Positions 1 through 8,090 of a DNA stretch of 15,456 nt are shown here, one piece after another. The DNA comes from Phytophthora quininea. Lineage: Eukaryota; Oomycota; Peronosporomycetes; Peronosporales; Peronosporaceae. Each line of letters starts with the position of its first letter. Position 1 is the stretch's first letter. The translations under genes were made by a program, and so were the position numbers. The stretch covers positions 1 to 15,456 of the forward strand of contig JAAVTG010000652.1 in the NCBI GenBank assembly GCA_011947345.1, written 5' to 3'. The notes below the pieces were generated by a model. The model saw only the letters and a program-made list of their open reading frames with translations. It had not been told where the DNA came from and did no database searches.

Positions 1-2
1 AC

Positions 3-272
3 TACCCCGACACAGTAGACAGCGAAGCGAAGGTAATGCGAATTCCTCTGCCTAAAGAAGCGCTCTTGTCCTTTTTTGGACACATCTGCAGCCCTGCACA
101 CGCGTGCGACCGTGACAACGTGGACTCAAGTCAGTCGCGGGCCGTTCCTCTATCAGCCTCATGTGTTTGGGGATACCGCAGCGCTTTAGTGGACGTTTAC
201 CGTAGTCGACTTCTTGAATTGGACCCACAACTCGACACGGAGCTTCGCAGGGTGCTGGAAGGATATGAAAAG
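3..272 (+). pseudogene. Crypton recombinase, N-terminal segment
   Basis: Frame 3 is open from the window edge to the TGA at 273-275. It holds the helix-rich region before the catalytic domain, with recognisable stretches such as LPKEALLSFFGHIC and CVWGYRSALVDVYRSRLLEL, which I read as the SAM-like core-binding domain that grips DNA in tyrosine recombinases. The true start lies upstream, so the ATG at 36 is only an internal methionine. The frame ends at GYEK, in the run gaaaag, and the protein resumes in frame 2 at once with INNLKKRGL. The break is therefore a one-base indel in the A run, not an intron. Confidence 0.75.
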
Positions 273-1027
273 TGATTAACAACCTTAAAAAACGTGGCTT
301 GATGAAGATTAATGAGGGGAAACGGCAGCTGAAAGCCAACGGATTCGAAATGCTGACGAAAAAGTTTATGACTCTCGAACCAACAACAAAGGGCCAAGCC
401 TGGTCTACAGTGCTGTTTGGCTGGGGATTTTTCGTTTTAATGTGGAATTTAATGAGCCGGGCCGACTCTGTGGACACAATAATGTTGCAACACATGGAGT
501 GGGTAGATGACTGTCTTGTTGTTGAAGAGCAAGGTCACAAAGGTGACCAGACAGGAGCGGAAAAGTTCGGCAAGCACGTATACGCGAACCCGTACCAGCC
601 ATCCCAATGTACAGTTCTCGCTCTTGCTGTGCACTTGTTTTCGTGCCCAGAACGCTCTATTGGTGGGAAACAGCAACTTTTTATTGGCAGTGATAACAAA
701 GATCGTTTTGGGCGTATGTTGCGCCGCGTTATCAAGTCGTTGACAAAGGACGAGCTGTATGAACTTAGCTGCATTCCAGAAGATATCGGTACACACAGTC
801 TGCGTAAAGGGAGTAGTTCCTATGCTCTCGGCCAAGTCAATGGCCCCACCCCTGTGTCGGTGTACTTGCGCATGGGCCAAAGCCTTGGCAGATTGAAGGA
901 TCGGTATATTCACTTTGGAGAGGGTGCAGATCAGCTCTGCGGGCGCATGGTAGCAGGTTTGCCGTTTGACTCAGAGCGTTTTGGGGTGTTGCCGCCGCAT
1001 TTCCTCCAGAAATCAGCAGTCTACTGA
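272..1027 (+). pseudogene. Crypton recombinase, tyrosine recombinase catalytic domain
   Basis: This 251-codon frame carries the complete catalytic set of a tyrosine recombinase: Arg63 (in LMSRADSVDT), Lys90 (GHKGDQTG), the box-II pair His175-x-x-Arg178 (THSLRKGSSSY) and the nucleophile Tyr212 (LKDRYIHFG). The third histidine/tryptophan position of the family probably corresponds to Gln203 in RMGQSLG. The protein would cut and rejoin DNA through a covalent 3'-phosphotyrosine. The listed start is a GTG that is really an internal codon continuing the upstream frame. Homology runs to PPHFLQ; the TGA at 1025-1027 lies just after a shift into frame 1, where SSLLTVNYW leads into the next segment. 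Catalytic residues look intact although the gene is broken. Confidence 0.85.
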
Positions 1028-1848
1028 CTGTTAATTATTGGAACCAAATAGTTAGTGGCTTTTCCAACTACCCTCACGGTGTACAGTCGGCGTTCCCATT
1101 TCTATTGGCATCTGTCATTTTCCACGAGCAATTCCTCCGCAACAACCTGAGTGGCAATCATCCAATATTCAAATCTCGCGTCTTCTCGGCCAACCCGCTT
1201 CTGGAAAAGCAGCGCGGTGCAGCCATAATTGCAATTGGTACATCGCCACTGTGTGGGTTAAAAGCAACCGGAATTCCTGCACATCTCGCAGTCGCCAAGC
1301 AGGTCAATGAACTGAGAGGAGAAGTCGCTAATCTCCGCAACAAGATCGACAGTCTAGAGGCTAAGCTACCAAACGAAGTAGCAAGTACGGTAGTCAGCGA
1401 GTTACGCCAGCATTTCGTTGTAAATGGCGTCGCACCAATTTCGCTGCACGACTTGGACTCAAAGATCGCAGACCTGGAAACACGGATGGCAGCACAATTT
1501 TCCAGCGCACTTCGTGCTGTTCAACTGCCCAGTGTTAGTCCTGACACCGCCTCAACGAGCAACCATTCGAGCTGGCGGTCATGGTCTTGGAATGACGGTA
1601 AACTATCTCATTCGGTGCCTAAAGACTGGGAATTTCCTGCTAGAGCGAATGTAAAAACACTCTGGAATGTATGGTTCTTCGGGGATAAGGATACTGGGGT
1701 CCGTCAGTACAGATTACTCAGGATACAGCACGATATAATGCCGCAGCATCGAATGCGGCATTCTCGAGTCAGAATAGTGATGGAATACATGGAGAGTCTT
1801 GCCGACAAAGCTGAACTATTTCCTGTTGGCTCGAGGGAGTATCGATGA
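1009..1848 (+). pseudogene. Crypton recombinase, coiled coil and GCR1_C-like DNA-binding domain
   Basis: Frame 1 continues the Crypton protein without a start codon of its own. The ATT/GCA codons before 1105 read on smoothly from NYWNQIVSGFSNYPHG. About residues 70-100 of the 247-codon ORF form a heptad-like coiled coil (VNELRGEVANLRNKIDSLEAK). After a Ser-rich linker comes a W-x-W-x-D-G-K...VPKDWEFP...LWNVWFFG pattern typical of the GCR1_C DNA-binding domain that ends Crypton proteins of fungi and oomycetes. The frame stops at the TGA at 1846-1848, but the protein resumes in frame 3, so this is the third frameshift. Confidence 0.75.
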
Positions 1849-2009
1849 TGCAAATACCAGTCGCAGACAAGGTATTCGGCGTTGTTTTGACTGCAATGCT
1901 TTCTCAACTGTACTCAAAGATGCCGAAAAGAGCAGAGGACTTGCCTTGTGGAACGCTATACAACAAACTTTGCCAGTATCGTAAAGCTCATTCACAAAAT
2001 AAAAAATAG
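1848..2009 (+). pseudogene. Crypton recombinase, C-terminal end
   Basis: Frame 3 from about 1833 reads VSMMQIPVADKVFGVVL, then a helical stretch, then LPCGTLYNKLCQYRKA and a TAG at 2007-2009. The pattern fits the helical tail of the GCR1_C-like domain: a hydrophobic helix followed by a Cys-Gly-Thr-Leu-Tyr motif and a basic end. It has no start codon of its own; the ATG at 1848 is incidental. It joins the preceding segment through a one-base shift within about 1820-1845. I infer this from continuity of sense, not from an alignment. Confidence 0.6.
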
Positions 2010-2152
2010 CGAAGAACTATGAGTCACCAACAATACAGCCAATCATAAGCGACTACCTCGTTGTGATCTGATTCCTATCACAAACGCCGTCATTATATAC
2101 ATTGCTTTAAGCTCGCGCACAACCGTTGCTTGGAACCGTTCTAGTTGTTGGG

Positions 2153-2713
2153 CTAATAGGCGATGCTCGATCCGGCACGAACAGTTGGGATGGTATGTAC
2201 CTCGTTCCAGCTCCCTGGTACCGTCTCCTGTTCCAAAAGCGTTGCCCTCGTCTTATCAGCGGTCCCAAAATTCCGAAGACAGTCGCGTCCGGCTGCGTAT
2301 TCATCCCCGCTAGTTTTCGGGTGCGCATGGCGGTCTCCTTCACTCCGATCCTCCACCCCAACCTCTCCCCGCTCGTCGTACATGGGGCTCTCGACTCGTT
2401 GCGATTGCAGCCGGCATGATTCGCCTTGATGGCGGTCACGATACGAGCGCTGATTAAGCTGCTGCTTCACACTGCGTGCCAACGCTTGGGCATCGGATAG
2501 TTTGCTGGTATGGCGATGCGTCCGACAGAGATTGGCGAACTTCCGCTTCAAACTGCCAATTCCACGAAGCCTGTTGTCGGGTTCCAGCGCGTTGTAAGCG
2601 GCTGCAACAGCCTCCCAGCCAGCTGGCTTCACCGGCAAAACTCGCCCGACCTCCGTCACAAGACGAAGTTGCTCGCGCGTGCTGTAGTTGCGCGATCCCT
2701 GAGTTTTTGGCAT
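2153..2713 (-). CDS. Myb/SANT-like domain protein (DUF6818-like), transposon-associated or orphan
   Basis: The likely start is the methionine of MPKTQGSRNYSTREQ (2711-2713); an earlier in-frame ATG at 2776 adds 21 basic residues. Roughly residues 9-55 from this start form a three-helix Myb/SANT-like unit with the usual signature: NYST.EQ...L..V...LPV...WE.VA..YN, then R and a SLKRKF motif. That resembles the DUF6818 family, abundant in oomycete genomes and often found in mobile-element ORFs. The remaining about 130 residues are charged and without recognisable motifs. A DNA-binding role is likely from the fold; any specific target is unknown. The ORF lies on the opposite strand to the Crypton. 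Several overlapping frames here are open as well, so the C-terminal part is less certain than the SANT part. Confidence 0.55.
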   Translation of the reverse strand: MPKTQGSRNYSTREQLRLVTEVGRVLPVKPAGWEAVAAAYNALEPDNRLRGIGSLKRKFANLCRTHRHTSKLSDAQALARSVKQQLNQRSYRDRHQGESCRLQSQRVESPMYDERGEVGVEDRSEGDRHAHPKTSGDEYAAGRDCLRNFGTADKTRATLLEQETVPGSWNEVHTIPTVRAGSSIAY

Positions 2714-3064
2714 TGAGCCACAACGGTCTTCGCGTTTTACCTTCGGCCGTCGACAGCAAATCGTAAAATGGCACAATGGCTACTGAAAACTATGAATCAC
2801 GGTTCCATTTTTTGGTCAGCAGCACATCCCCTACTTCAACAGTGGCGTAGTGATATCTGGACTAGGTCCAGGACAGGTAGGCCAAGCGAATTGTAGCTTG
2901 GCATTGAACATCGCGGAACAAGCCGAGGTTCGAGTAGGAGAGGATCTGGACGATGGCTCCTGCTGGTGGCAGGTGTTCATCTCCTGAGTCAACATCCACG
3001 CGGTGGCCGTGAACAACAAGGTGTCGACGTGACGGGTGTTCTCAGCGTACGTCTCGCGAAATGC

Positions 3065-3126
3065 CTGTGTGCAGCGGCAGCATCAAGTCGAGGAAGCTAC
3101 AAAGCACTTAGGACCACAGCACGCAC
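3065..3126 (-). other. Spliceosomal intron 2 of the unknown minus-strand gene
   Basis: The donor is CTGAAG|GTGCGT and the acceptor CTGCACACAG|GCATTT, 62 nt, phase 0. A CTTGAT branch-like motif sits about 20 nt before the acceptor. Without splicing, the frame hits a TAG inside the intron. Confidence 0.5.
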
Positions 3127-3284
3127 CTTCAGTAGCTGATCAAGCGGTTCCGGCGAATCAGCGTCGACAAAATGGAGGCGCACAAACTTCAATTGCTTAT
3201 GCTGGTGGTCGGAAATCCACAGCAATTTCATGCGGAGGATGACCTTCTCGCCATTTGAGTTCTTCTTCAGGAACGCCTGCAGAT

Positions 3285-3352
3285 CTGCAACAGCATAATT
3301 GACAGCGTTACAATATGCAAAGGGGAATAGAAAACACTTATACATTGCCCAC
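3285..3352 (-). other. Spliceosomal intron 1 of the unknown minus-strand gene
   Basis: On the minus strand the donor is GAAG|GTGGGC and the acceptor TTGCAG|ATCTG. The length is 68 nt, and splicing joins phase 1 to phase 1 to give a GAT codon, after which exon 2 stays open. Confidence 0.5.
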
Positions 3353-3606
3353 CTTCAACAGTCGATACAATGCGTGTTTGGCCGTTTCCTTCACCGGCCA
3401 GGATCTGACGCATACGTTGGTAAGGTGTCAAACGCGATGGCGCTTTGTCCACGTTTGCCTTGCTTTTGGAGTTCTTGGAGTCAGGTTGGTCTTCTCCGCC
3501 AGTAACTTGCGCTTGCGCGCTTCTTCCTTGTCGTCCCTTGCCGGCCATCTTGCAATTTGCGTTATGCGTGGACGAAGTCGCGGATATGCAAGCCACGACG
3601 ACGCGC

Positions 3607-3858
3607 TCATATCTTACTTATTCTAATGCCCACGCACACATTTCGATATATTTTGCTTTTGGTTTGCAAGAACATGACGCACAGTGATGCGTCTTCAGTC
3701 ATGTCACGTGATCCGTGTCCTTGATCTTTGCCGGGCAGACCAGTGGCGTCCTTAAGCTTTATCCCGTAGGCCACATGAACTTCGATCTGTCCCTGGTTTC
3801 TATCTGGAAGGCCAAGACGCAGCCAAAGCGGAGATGTGCATCGAAGTAAAGATCGCAA
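3607..3858 (-). pseudogene. Possible C2-domain protein fragment
   Basis: An 83-codon frame contains GQIEVHVAYGIKLKDATG followed by LPGKDQGHGSRD. This resembles the first two strands and calcium loop of a C2 domain (the general pattern is L-x-V-x-V-x-x-A-x-x-L-x-x-x-D...G). Only about 45 residues look alike, the conserved D-P-Y-V that should follow is not clear, and the frame ends soon after. Upstream on the same strand (about 3865-3960) another short stretch looks protein-like but no join can be proved. It could be an exon of a degenerate host gene or chance similarity. Confidence 0.2.
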
Positions 3859-4286
3859 TATGCTTTATTTTATGCCGCTGTCGTACATTTCGATCAACCC
3901 CAACGTATCAGCTGCCAGACCTCTGCCGTATCCAAAACGAACTTTGTTTCCATGCTGTCCCTATTTTCTTCCCGCTAGGCCAGCTTGGTAGCACTCCAAG
4001 AAGATGAGAGACTCCTCTTCGCTCGATATGTTCCTGCCGTTTTCACTGACACAGGATGCACCCATTGGGTACATGAGCAAGGAGCACGTTAAAGTTCAAT
4101 CGGGATGTTGATGCGTTCTGTTCGATATGGTCCAGAGGCTTGACGAGAAGCGATATGAGCAAATACAACTGCTCTGAACAAAACTAGTCGAATGCTGCTC
4201 GAAGTTTGCCGTCCTCAACTTCAACACGCGAAAAACACCAGCCTTCACAACAATAGTTTGTATTTTTAGTCAGATATTGCTGTGCG
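3859..4286. other. No supported gene
   Basis: I see no long frame, repeat or RNA gene here. Short minus-strand stretches (for example the one ending LECYQAGLAGRK near 3977-4024) look mildly protein-like but are isolated by stops. Confidence 0.4.
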
Positions 4287-5144
4287 GTGACGTGTAGTCC
4301 TAACGGTGGATTCAGCGAGGCGCACATATCCCGCAGATATGCGCTCATTTTCAATTCTGCGCCATCCTACCGAAGTCCTGCAACAGTCATGGACGCAATG
4401 AACGCCCGTCAACATTTGACCGAGAAAGGGTACATCGTTCTCTACAAGGCTGTCACCGACGAGATGACTAACAAGTTCCTCGACTTTGCTCGCCACGAAG
4501 AGTTAAATTGGAGCAATAGCACTTGGAAAGGAGAAGCCCTCGACACCTACCGACCACGTGCTTTGCTACCAGATTATGTTAGCCGCGCGCTGACAGCGGC
4601 CTTCCACCGCCACTACAGAACGTTTTATCCGAGCTCGACGGCAACAGAATGGAGTTTGCTCAAGACGCACGCGGGAGCTCCGGACCAACCGGTTCGCCGA
4701 GATTTCCCACCACCACTACCTGACATGAATGCGGCGAACGTGCAAGGGGTACCAGGGGCGCTACTGCTGGCCACCAAGGACGACACCGTGATTTACGGGT
4801 ACGGGTGGAACCGGCTGGTTGCGCTTCGCTCGAACGTGGAGACCATTCGGTTGAACAAGGGCGACATGCTTCTCTTTCGGGGTGACTTTATCTATTCACC
4901 CGCCGGGTATCTGACGAACAACCTGTTCGTCCACGGATTTCTGGACTCGCCATTCTACCCTAGCGATATTGGCATCAATGAGCCACTCCTCGTCGCTGTC
5001 ATTGACGACCTGTCCATCGTCGACGACCTGTTCTGTTTTGTCCACAACTGCGACTTTGTTGCCACCGGAACAATGTCGCTGCGCCGACACCTGAACCGCT
5101 TTCACTCTTTCTTCTTCGGGAGGCCACGAAGCCCAAGGGCATGA
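4287..5144 (+). CDS. Possible dioxygenase-fold protein with altered metal site and C-terminal C2H2 finger
   Basis: This is a clean 285-codon ORF. The likelier start is Met35 (4389, MDAMNARQHLTEKGYIVLYK), giving 251 residues, because GYIVLYKAV...F looks like the usual N-terminus of prolyl/AlkB/PhyH-type oxygenases. The order that follows also fits a double-stranded beta-helix: EWSLLKTHAGAPDQ, then R137-R138-D139-F, a hydrophobic strand ALLLAT, then RLNKGDMLLFRGDFIYSPAGY and a last strand with VHGFLDSP. In active enzymes the first motif is H-x-D and a second His follows GD; here Arg137 and Tyr203 sit where I would expect those ligands. The end is a C2H2 finger: Cys250, Cys255, His268, His273 (C-x4-C-x12-H-x4-H). 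Fold assignment is inference. It may be a DNA-binding protein that lost catalysis, or a mobile-element accessory gene. Confidence 0.5.
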   Translation: MTCSPNGGFSEAHISRRYALIFNSAPSYRSPATVMDAMNARQHLTEKGYIVLYKAVTDEMTNKFLDFARHEELNWSNSTWKGEALDTYRPRALLPDYVSRALTAAFHRHYRTFYPSSTATEWSLLKTHAGAPDQPVRRDFPPPLPDMNAANVQGVPGALLLATKDDTVIYGYGWNRLVALRSNVETIRLNKGDMLLFRGDFIYSPAGYLTNNLFVHGFLDSPFYPSDIGINEPLLVAVIDDLSIVDDLFCFVHNCDFVATGTMSLRRHLNRFHSFFFGRPRSPRA

Positions 5145-5493
5145 GACGGCAAGACGTTGGTGGCCGAAGATTGCTTTACGCAGCGCCATTTTACTTTTTT
5201 TCTTCTTCGTCTTTTCAGCTTCAATATAGTCAAAACAATCCCATATCATTTTGCGTGCTTCGCCAGAATGAAGAAAAAAATAATCGCTCAAAAGTCTGGT
5301 TGCAAATATCGTCCACGACACTGCTGCTGAAGTTCTTATCGACGAGATCCTCAAGTTCATCAACAATAGACGCAGGTTGGTCATCGCTCCTGAGTCTGTG
5401 AGCAAATTCAGCGCATTTTCCCAAGTGGAAACCACCGTTTCTCCATTCGTGATAGCTTGATTGGCGATACCTTCGATAGCTTAGACCACAGTA
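5145..5493. other. Weakly coding stretch with simple T-rich runs
   Basis: Poly-pyrimidine runs on the + strand (around 5189-5220) and several short minus-strand frames occur. One (5230-5424) reads DDQPASIVDELEDLVDKNF, which is acidic and helix-like, but it has no recognised relative and overlaps another open frame. No gene can be supported. Confidence 0.3.
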
Positions 5494-5748
5494 TCAGCAA
5501 AATCGGTTCCTTATGAACTGGAGGGTTATAGTTACACACACACAGCTCTTAGTGATAGATAGCACGACATCGGCCTGACAGGCCGCAGAGAGCAGCTTCT
5601 CGACGACTCTCTGCAAATAGTAGACGAGGGACCGGACAGCGGAGAAGATCAGCACCGGGCATGTGAAGGCCCACTGCAAATACTTGAATGCTGCCAGAAC
5701 TTCCCCTGTGACTCCGCCAGTGAGAATGTTAGGCGTCACATACGCCAC
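5494..5748 (-). CDS. Hydrophobic hypothetical ORF or exon
   Basis: An 84-codon frame with two membrane-like stretches (ILTGGVTGEVLAAFKYLQWAF and CPVLIFSAVRSLVYYL) followed by a helix, QRVVEKLLSAACQADVV. It reads like real protein, perhaps part of a transporter. I cannot name a family. Upstream codons in the same frame (HFVVGSVAYVTP) extend past the ATG to about 5767, so this could be an internal exon with an acceptor near 5770. It lies just 3' of the Helitron helicase on the same strand, so it may be a fragment captured by the element or simply flanking host sequence. Confidence 0.25.
   Translation of the reverse strand: MAYVTPNILTGGVTGEVLAAFKYLQWAFTCPVLIFSAVRSLVYYLQRVVEKLLSAACQADVVLSITKSCVCVTITLQFIRNRFC
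5571..5614. repeat. Two adjacent perfect hairpins
   Basis: CGGCCT-gac-AGGCCG (5571-5585) has a 6-bp stem and 3-nt loop. It abuts GCAGAGAG...CTCTCTGC (5585-5592 with 5607-5614), an 8-bp stem with a 14-nt loop. Helitrons carry a hairpin shortly before their 3' CTRR end, and on the minus strand a CTAA lies about 18 nt beyond the first hairpin (5549-5552), but it is followed by G, not the expected T. The spacing is also long, so this is at most a candidate. Confidence 0.3.
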
Positions 5749-6014
5749 GGAACCGACAACAAAATGAACTTAGAGGATGCAGGGCGATCGTCGTTCTACG
5801 GGATGTAATCAAGCTTGAACAAAACGAGACATAACTGTGAGCACTGAGCGGTCCCGTTGACGCCATCCCCTATCGTGCAATCGTTGTTGCTCGCTATCGA
5901 GTGCATGGAACTTGCAGGTTCGGTGTCAACATGTTTACAGTCAAAGGTTGACGTCCACGGAGCGTACGGACGGTGATTGAGCATGAACGACGTGATAATG
6001 TACAAACCGCTGGA

Positions 6015-8090
6015 TCATTTACAGCAGTAGTATTTTGTGTTTCCACCACTGGTAATCGACATCACAGCATTAAGTGCCTGAAGTGTGGCAGTGCTCAGTT
6101 GTTGTAGGTGGTCCTCCTCATCAAGAGCCTCCTTGGAGGGCCTGGCCCATCTTGTGATCTCGTCGGTCAGTGGGCATAGTGTCCGAAAGGCTAGTCTTGA
6201 TGTTACTCTAGAGACCAGCAAGTACGGCTGCTCACGCTTGTTTGACATTCGATTCTCAGACCGCCACTCGGTAACAACCATTTTGTCAAGGGTTTCTCCT
6301 TGCACTTTATATACAGTTGATGATACTGCGCACACCATGGGGAATTGCTCGACACGAACGGACAAAGTGCGTGGATTTCCTTCTGAAGTCGGCGCTAGTG
6401 AGATGTGGCTTTCGCCATACGGTCGGGCGTCGGGGAAGAGAGGAAATAAGTCGGAATCCAAACAACCTTGCATGGCAGTCGCCATCGAACCTCGTCGGAT
6501 GCGTACAATCAACGCTAAGGGCGCGACACTCGGGATTTTTACAATGACGTCTTCAACACTGTCGCACACGTAGCAAAATTCAGTATCCTCCTGTAGATGA
6601 TCTGCTCCAGTGTGCCCAGCGTCCCGTTCGCAACCATTTTTGCGGCGCGAATGTTCTGAGTAATTTGCACCGGCGTCCCGACTATCAAATCGAGATAAGG
6701 CGCCATTCTGCCAAACTTGGTGTCCGGGAAACCCATTACATTTCGGATTTCCGACGAACCAAGTTTATCTAGTTTACCACCAAAATTAGCAACAATCCGT
6801 ACAGGACACTCCCCTTTCGGCAACAGCCTGGCCGCTGTTGCAACGAATAAATTGTTTATCGCCAGCCGCGTCGTATTATCTGGGGTTATAAAACAAGGCA
6901 CCGAATCGCCAGGCTTCCATGTTTCAGAGACGTTGGCGTTACTAAAAACTCTCGAATTGATCAGGTCGACAAATTCGGGGAGCCACACACCTTTGCGAGC
7001 GAGTTGACACCCGCGACCCCATTCTGGATCCGCCCTAAATCGAACACACTCGTCCAGCACGATCACACGGTCGAAGAGCCTCCACAACTTATACCCGGCG
7101 AAGTCGTCCGCCGCTGAGTTCTGGCTCTCGGAAGGATTCTTGTAGAGTGGGGCCCCTCCCACCGGTGATAGCTGAAGAAAATCTCCCACAAGAACTACAT
7201 GAACTCCACCAAACGGTAGGTGTGAGATTTTCTTAGCTATTCTCAGGTATTTGTCGAGCTTCGCTAGCTCATGTTTCTTCATCATTGAGACTTCGTCGAT
7301 GGCCAGGATGTCCAGGTAAATTGCCGCTTTTCGGCGCTTCTTTTCAGCTGGAGCAGCAAACTCGCCAATGTCCTCCCTCCTATTATCGTTGCAGCCTTTC
7401 CGGTAAGTGCTGCTTTGATAAGACAATCAGGGCGGTTCCAGCTTTCACACAACTTTTGGACGGCATTGAGCACTCGGCTTTTGCCCATACCACCCTCACC
7501 ACCCCCAAAAAAGCAGCTGGTCCTGCCCAAGATTGTCGTCAAGGTCGCCAACTGTGTAGCTCATATCCTCCACTTTTCGCCACCTAGTAAGCAAAGCAAT
7601 TCCGGTGAGTCTAAATGCGTTGTGCTGCTTCTCGTTGAGCGTGAAGTGCTGCGATACTGCTGTGATGGTGGCAAAATTTCCGTCTGCGCTGCCAAGGGGA
7701 ACAGATGAAGTGTGTAGCGAGTTCCGCCACGACGTTCGTTCATCCAGCAGCGCATCATTCAACAGTTCAATCACCTCGGCGTCCCTAGTGGCAATTTGAG
7801 GCTGGACACTCTGGTGGAGTTGGCAGTCGGTTGCTGTATTCTGGACCCAGGCGCGCATGTTAGGAACGCTAGGAAACTCGGCCGGTGCGATTGCCTGCCT
7901 GCGAGAAACCGCGCTGAACGCGTTGCCTTCCAGCATCCGATGGGCATTGAATACTCGAAGAATTTCGGTCACACGCGAATCCGGTTTTGCGGAAGTTGGG
8001 ATTGTGACTGGGTCGAGGCTTGTGCTATCGGGTAGAGCGCTAGGGTCGAACTTCTGTAATTCCCAAGGATCAGCAAACTTATCTTTTTAG
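6015..8090 (-). pseudogene. Helitron PIF1-family helicase domain
   Basis: All main SF1B/PIF1 motifs are present in order, spread over four frames: TLNEKQHNAFRL upstream of motif I; Walker A in GGGEGGMGKSRVLNA (Lys codon 7480-7482); motif Ia, AALTGKAATIIGGRTLASLL; Walker B, DILAIDEVSMM; motif III, HVVLVGDFLQLSPVGG; then VIVLDECVRFR; GTPVQITQNI...VANGTLGTL; motif V, SSTVYKVQGETLDKMVV; and motif VI, YLLVSRVTSRLAFR. The domain unwinds DNA during rolling-circle transposition. Its frame shifts fall in the aaaaa run near 8087, the tttttt/ggggg run near 7505, near 7330 between the Walker A and B frames, and near 6575. The final stop lies at 6015-6017. Confidence 0.9.

Larger units (their letters stand above)
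1..2009 (+). mobile_element. Crypton (tyrosine-recombinase DNA transposon), 5'-truncated by window edge, frame broken
   Basis: The segment encodes, in order, an N-terminal helical region, a tyrosine recombinase catalytic domain, a coiled coil and a GCR1_C-like DNA-binding domain. This is the architecture known for Crypton elements of fungi and oomycetes, which move by site-specific recombination and lack terminal inverted repeats. The coding frame is already open at the left edge (frame 3 from base 3), so the 5' end lies outside the window. Three frame changes, near 268-272, 1000-1012 and 1820-1845, break it. No other in-frame stop interrupts the joined path, which closes at the TAG at 2007-2009. 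I saw no flanking 4-bp repeats, because the left end is missing. Confidence 0.85.
2831..3548 (-). pseudogene. Spliced gene of unknown function, probable frameshift in exon 3
   Basis: I do not recognise the family. Three exons are suggested: 3548-3353 (start MAGKGRQG, basic and Ser-rich, then LTPYQRMRQILAGEG), 3284-3127 (LQAFLKKNSNGEKVILRMK, then a beta-rich stretch with FVRLHFVDAD) and 3064 downward (AFRETYAENTRHVDTLL). They are separated by GT-AG introns of 68 nt (3352-3285) and 62 nt (3126-3065), and the phases match at both joins. In exon 3 the continuing frame gives an implausible Ser/Thr-rich tail to a TAG at 2831-2833. A one-base shift in ttgttgttcac gives a much more protein-like reading (HGHRVDVDSGDEHLPP, then GAIVQILSYSNLGLFRDV) to a stop near 2860. 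The gene is either broken there or carries a sequence error. It lacks transposon motifs, so it may be a host gene. Confidence 0.45.

Noticed and set aside
268..1845. Introns as the cause of the Crypton frame breaks
   Set aside because: Sense resumes at once in another frame at each point; there is no room for a GT-AG intron.
4896..5435. 179-codon minus-strand ORF
   Set aside because: It overlaps the 3' end of the dioxygenase-like ORF on the other strand, including its zinc finger, and has no protein-like pattern of its own.
5485..5515. Helitron 3' end candidate: hairpin GTTC...GAAC followed by CTGA|T on the minus strand
   Set aside because: The stem is only 4 bp, and a similar weak match occurs near 5646-5670, so neither stands out from chance.
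6085..6573. 162-codon + strand ORF
   Set aside because: It is the complement of helicase motifs V-VI, which are clearly on the minus strand.
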